Below, piece after piece: positions 63,951 through 64,000 of a stretch of DNA of 64,000 bases. The notes below the pieces were generated by a model. The model had not been told where the DNA came from and did not search any database. It saw only the letters and a program-made list of their open reading frames with translations. Numbering within the stretch: position 1 is the first letter of the stretch; each line of letters opens with the position of its first letter. The translations under genes were made by a program, and so were the position numbers. Origin of the DNA: JAEYFP01 sp964579795 (GTDB lineage Bacteria > Bacillota > Clostridia > Lachnospirales > Lachnospiraceae); contig CAZOHM010000008.1 in assembly GCA_964579795.1 (NCBI GenBank), positions 1 through 64,000 of the forward strand, read 5' to 3'.

Positions 63951-64000
63951 TCATTTTATTCGTTTTCTATAAACGCCAAATAACATTCTTACTATTGGTA
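63951..64000 (-). CDS. Possible C-terminal end of a minus-strand gene (cut by right edge)
   Basis: One minus-strand frame is open from the right edge to a TGA at 63951-63953, coding for a basic, amphipathic end PIVRMLFGVYRKRIK. Its stop lies 40 bases before a bidirectional hairpin, which is what a convergent gene would show. Fifteen codons are too few to be sure. Confidence 0.3.
   Translation of the reverse strand, partial: PIVRMLFGVYRKRIK

Overview
The window reads as a chromosomal segment of a low-GC Gram-positive anaerobe of the class Clostridia, most likely family Lachnospiraceae (an inference). Supporting signs are the AT-rich sequence, strong AGGAGG-type ribosome binding sites, a cysteine T-box, a Spo0H-type sigma factor in the cysE-cysS-mrnC-rlmB neighbourhood, an anaerobic class III ribonucleotide reductase, a clpC-radA locus without ctsR/mcsAB, and an EssC-type ATPase. 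Nearly all genes lie on the minus strand, so the window probably sits on one replichore with transcription running right to left. I saw no insertion sequence, prophage, CRISPR array, rRNA or replication origin.

Layout, left to right. 1-4403: essC of a type VII secretion system, cut by the left edge. 4565-6580: an OmpR-type two-component system with a candidate autoregulatory repeat. 6825-8611: a MATE exporter and a small GlsB/YeaQ membrane protein. 8710-11705: an AraC regulator divergent from a GH127 beta-L-arabinofuranosidase. 11843-11915: tRNA-Thr. 11961-15944: the operon cysE-cysS-mrnC-rlmB-sigH behind a Cys T-box. 16304-17751: a SIMPL-domain protein and ispF with an unusual cysteine-rich tail. 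17998-18171: tRNA-Val and tRNA-Met. 18218-24334: a DapF homologue with both catalytic cysteines changed to serine, argS, and a heterodimeric ABC exporter. 24523-25344: a divergent AraC regulator.

25354-35452 appears to be one long operon: a GntR (YtrA-type) repressor with a perfect palindromic operator, clpC, an unknown 136-residue protein, radA, degV, purL and queH. 35628-41057 holds the least familiar unit, a two-gene envelope module. One protein is a membrane-anchored, seven-SH3 glucosaminidase with a cadherin-like tail. The other is a single-pass receptor-like protein with a cohesin-like ectodomain and a long acidic, then lysine-rich, then glutamine-rich cytoplasmic tail. 41341-49489: a zinc-ribbon/HTH protein, purD, purN, purM, purE, an M29-type metallopeptidase, a small membrane protein, pyrE and pyrF, closely spaced as a combined purine/pyrimidine run. 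49659-52049: nrdD with a fused redoxin domain, behind a promoter with a NrdR-box-like site. 52253-57213: hflX, a TPR lipoprotein, a TraX-family membrane protein (+), a YqeY-like protein and an Mbeg1-like hydrolase.

The right end has plus-strand genes: a LysA-like PLP decarboxylase with an orphan zinc-type ABC ATPase, an MBOAT/SGNH acyl-transfer pair, and a DUF3048 lipoprotein, with lepB on the minus strand between them. No completely new system is proven here. The best candidates for unusual biology are the two-gene envelope module (35628-41057), the Ser/Ser DapF homologue (23483-24334), the decarboxylase/ATPase pair (57377-59350) and the cysteine-tailed IspF (17143-17751).
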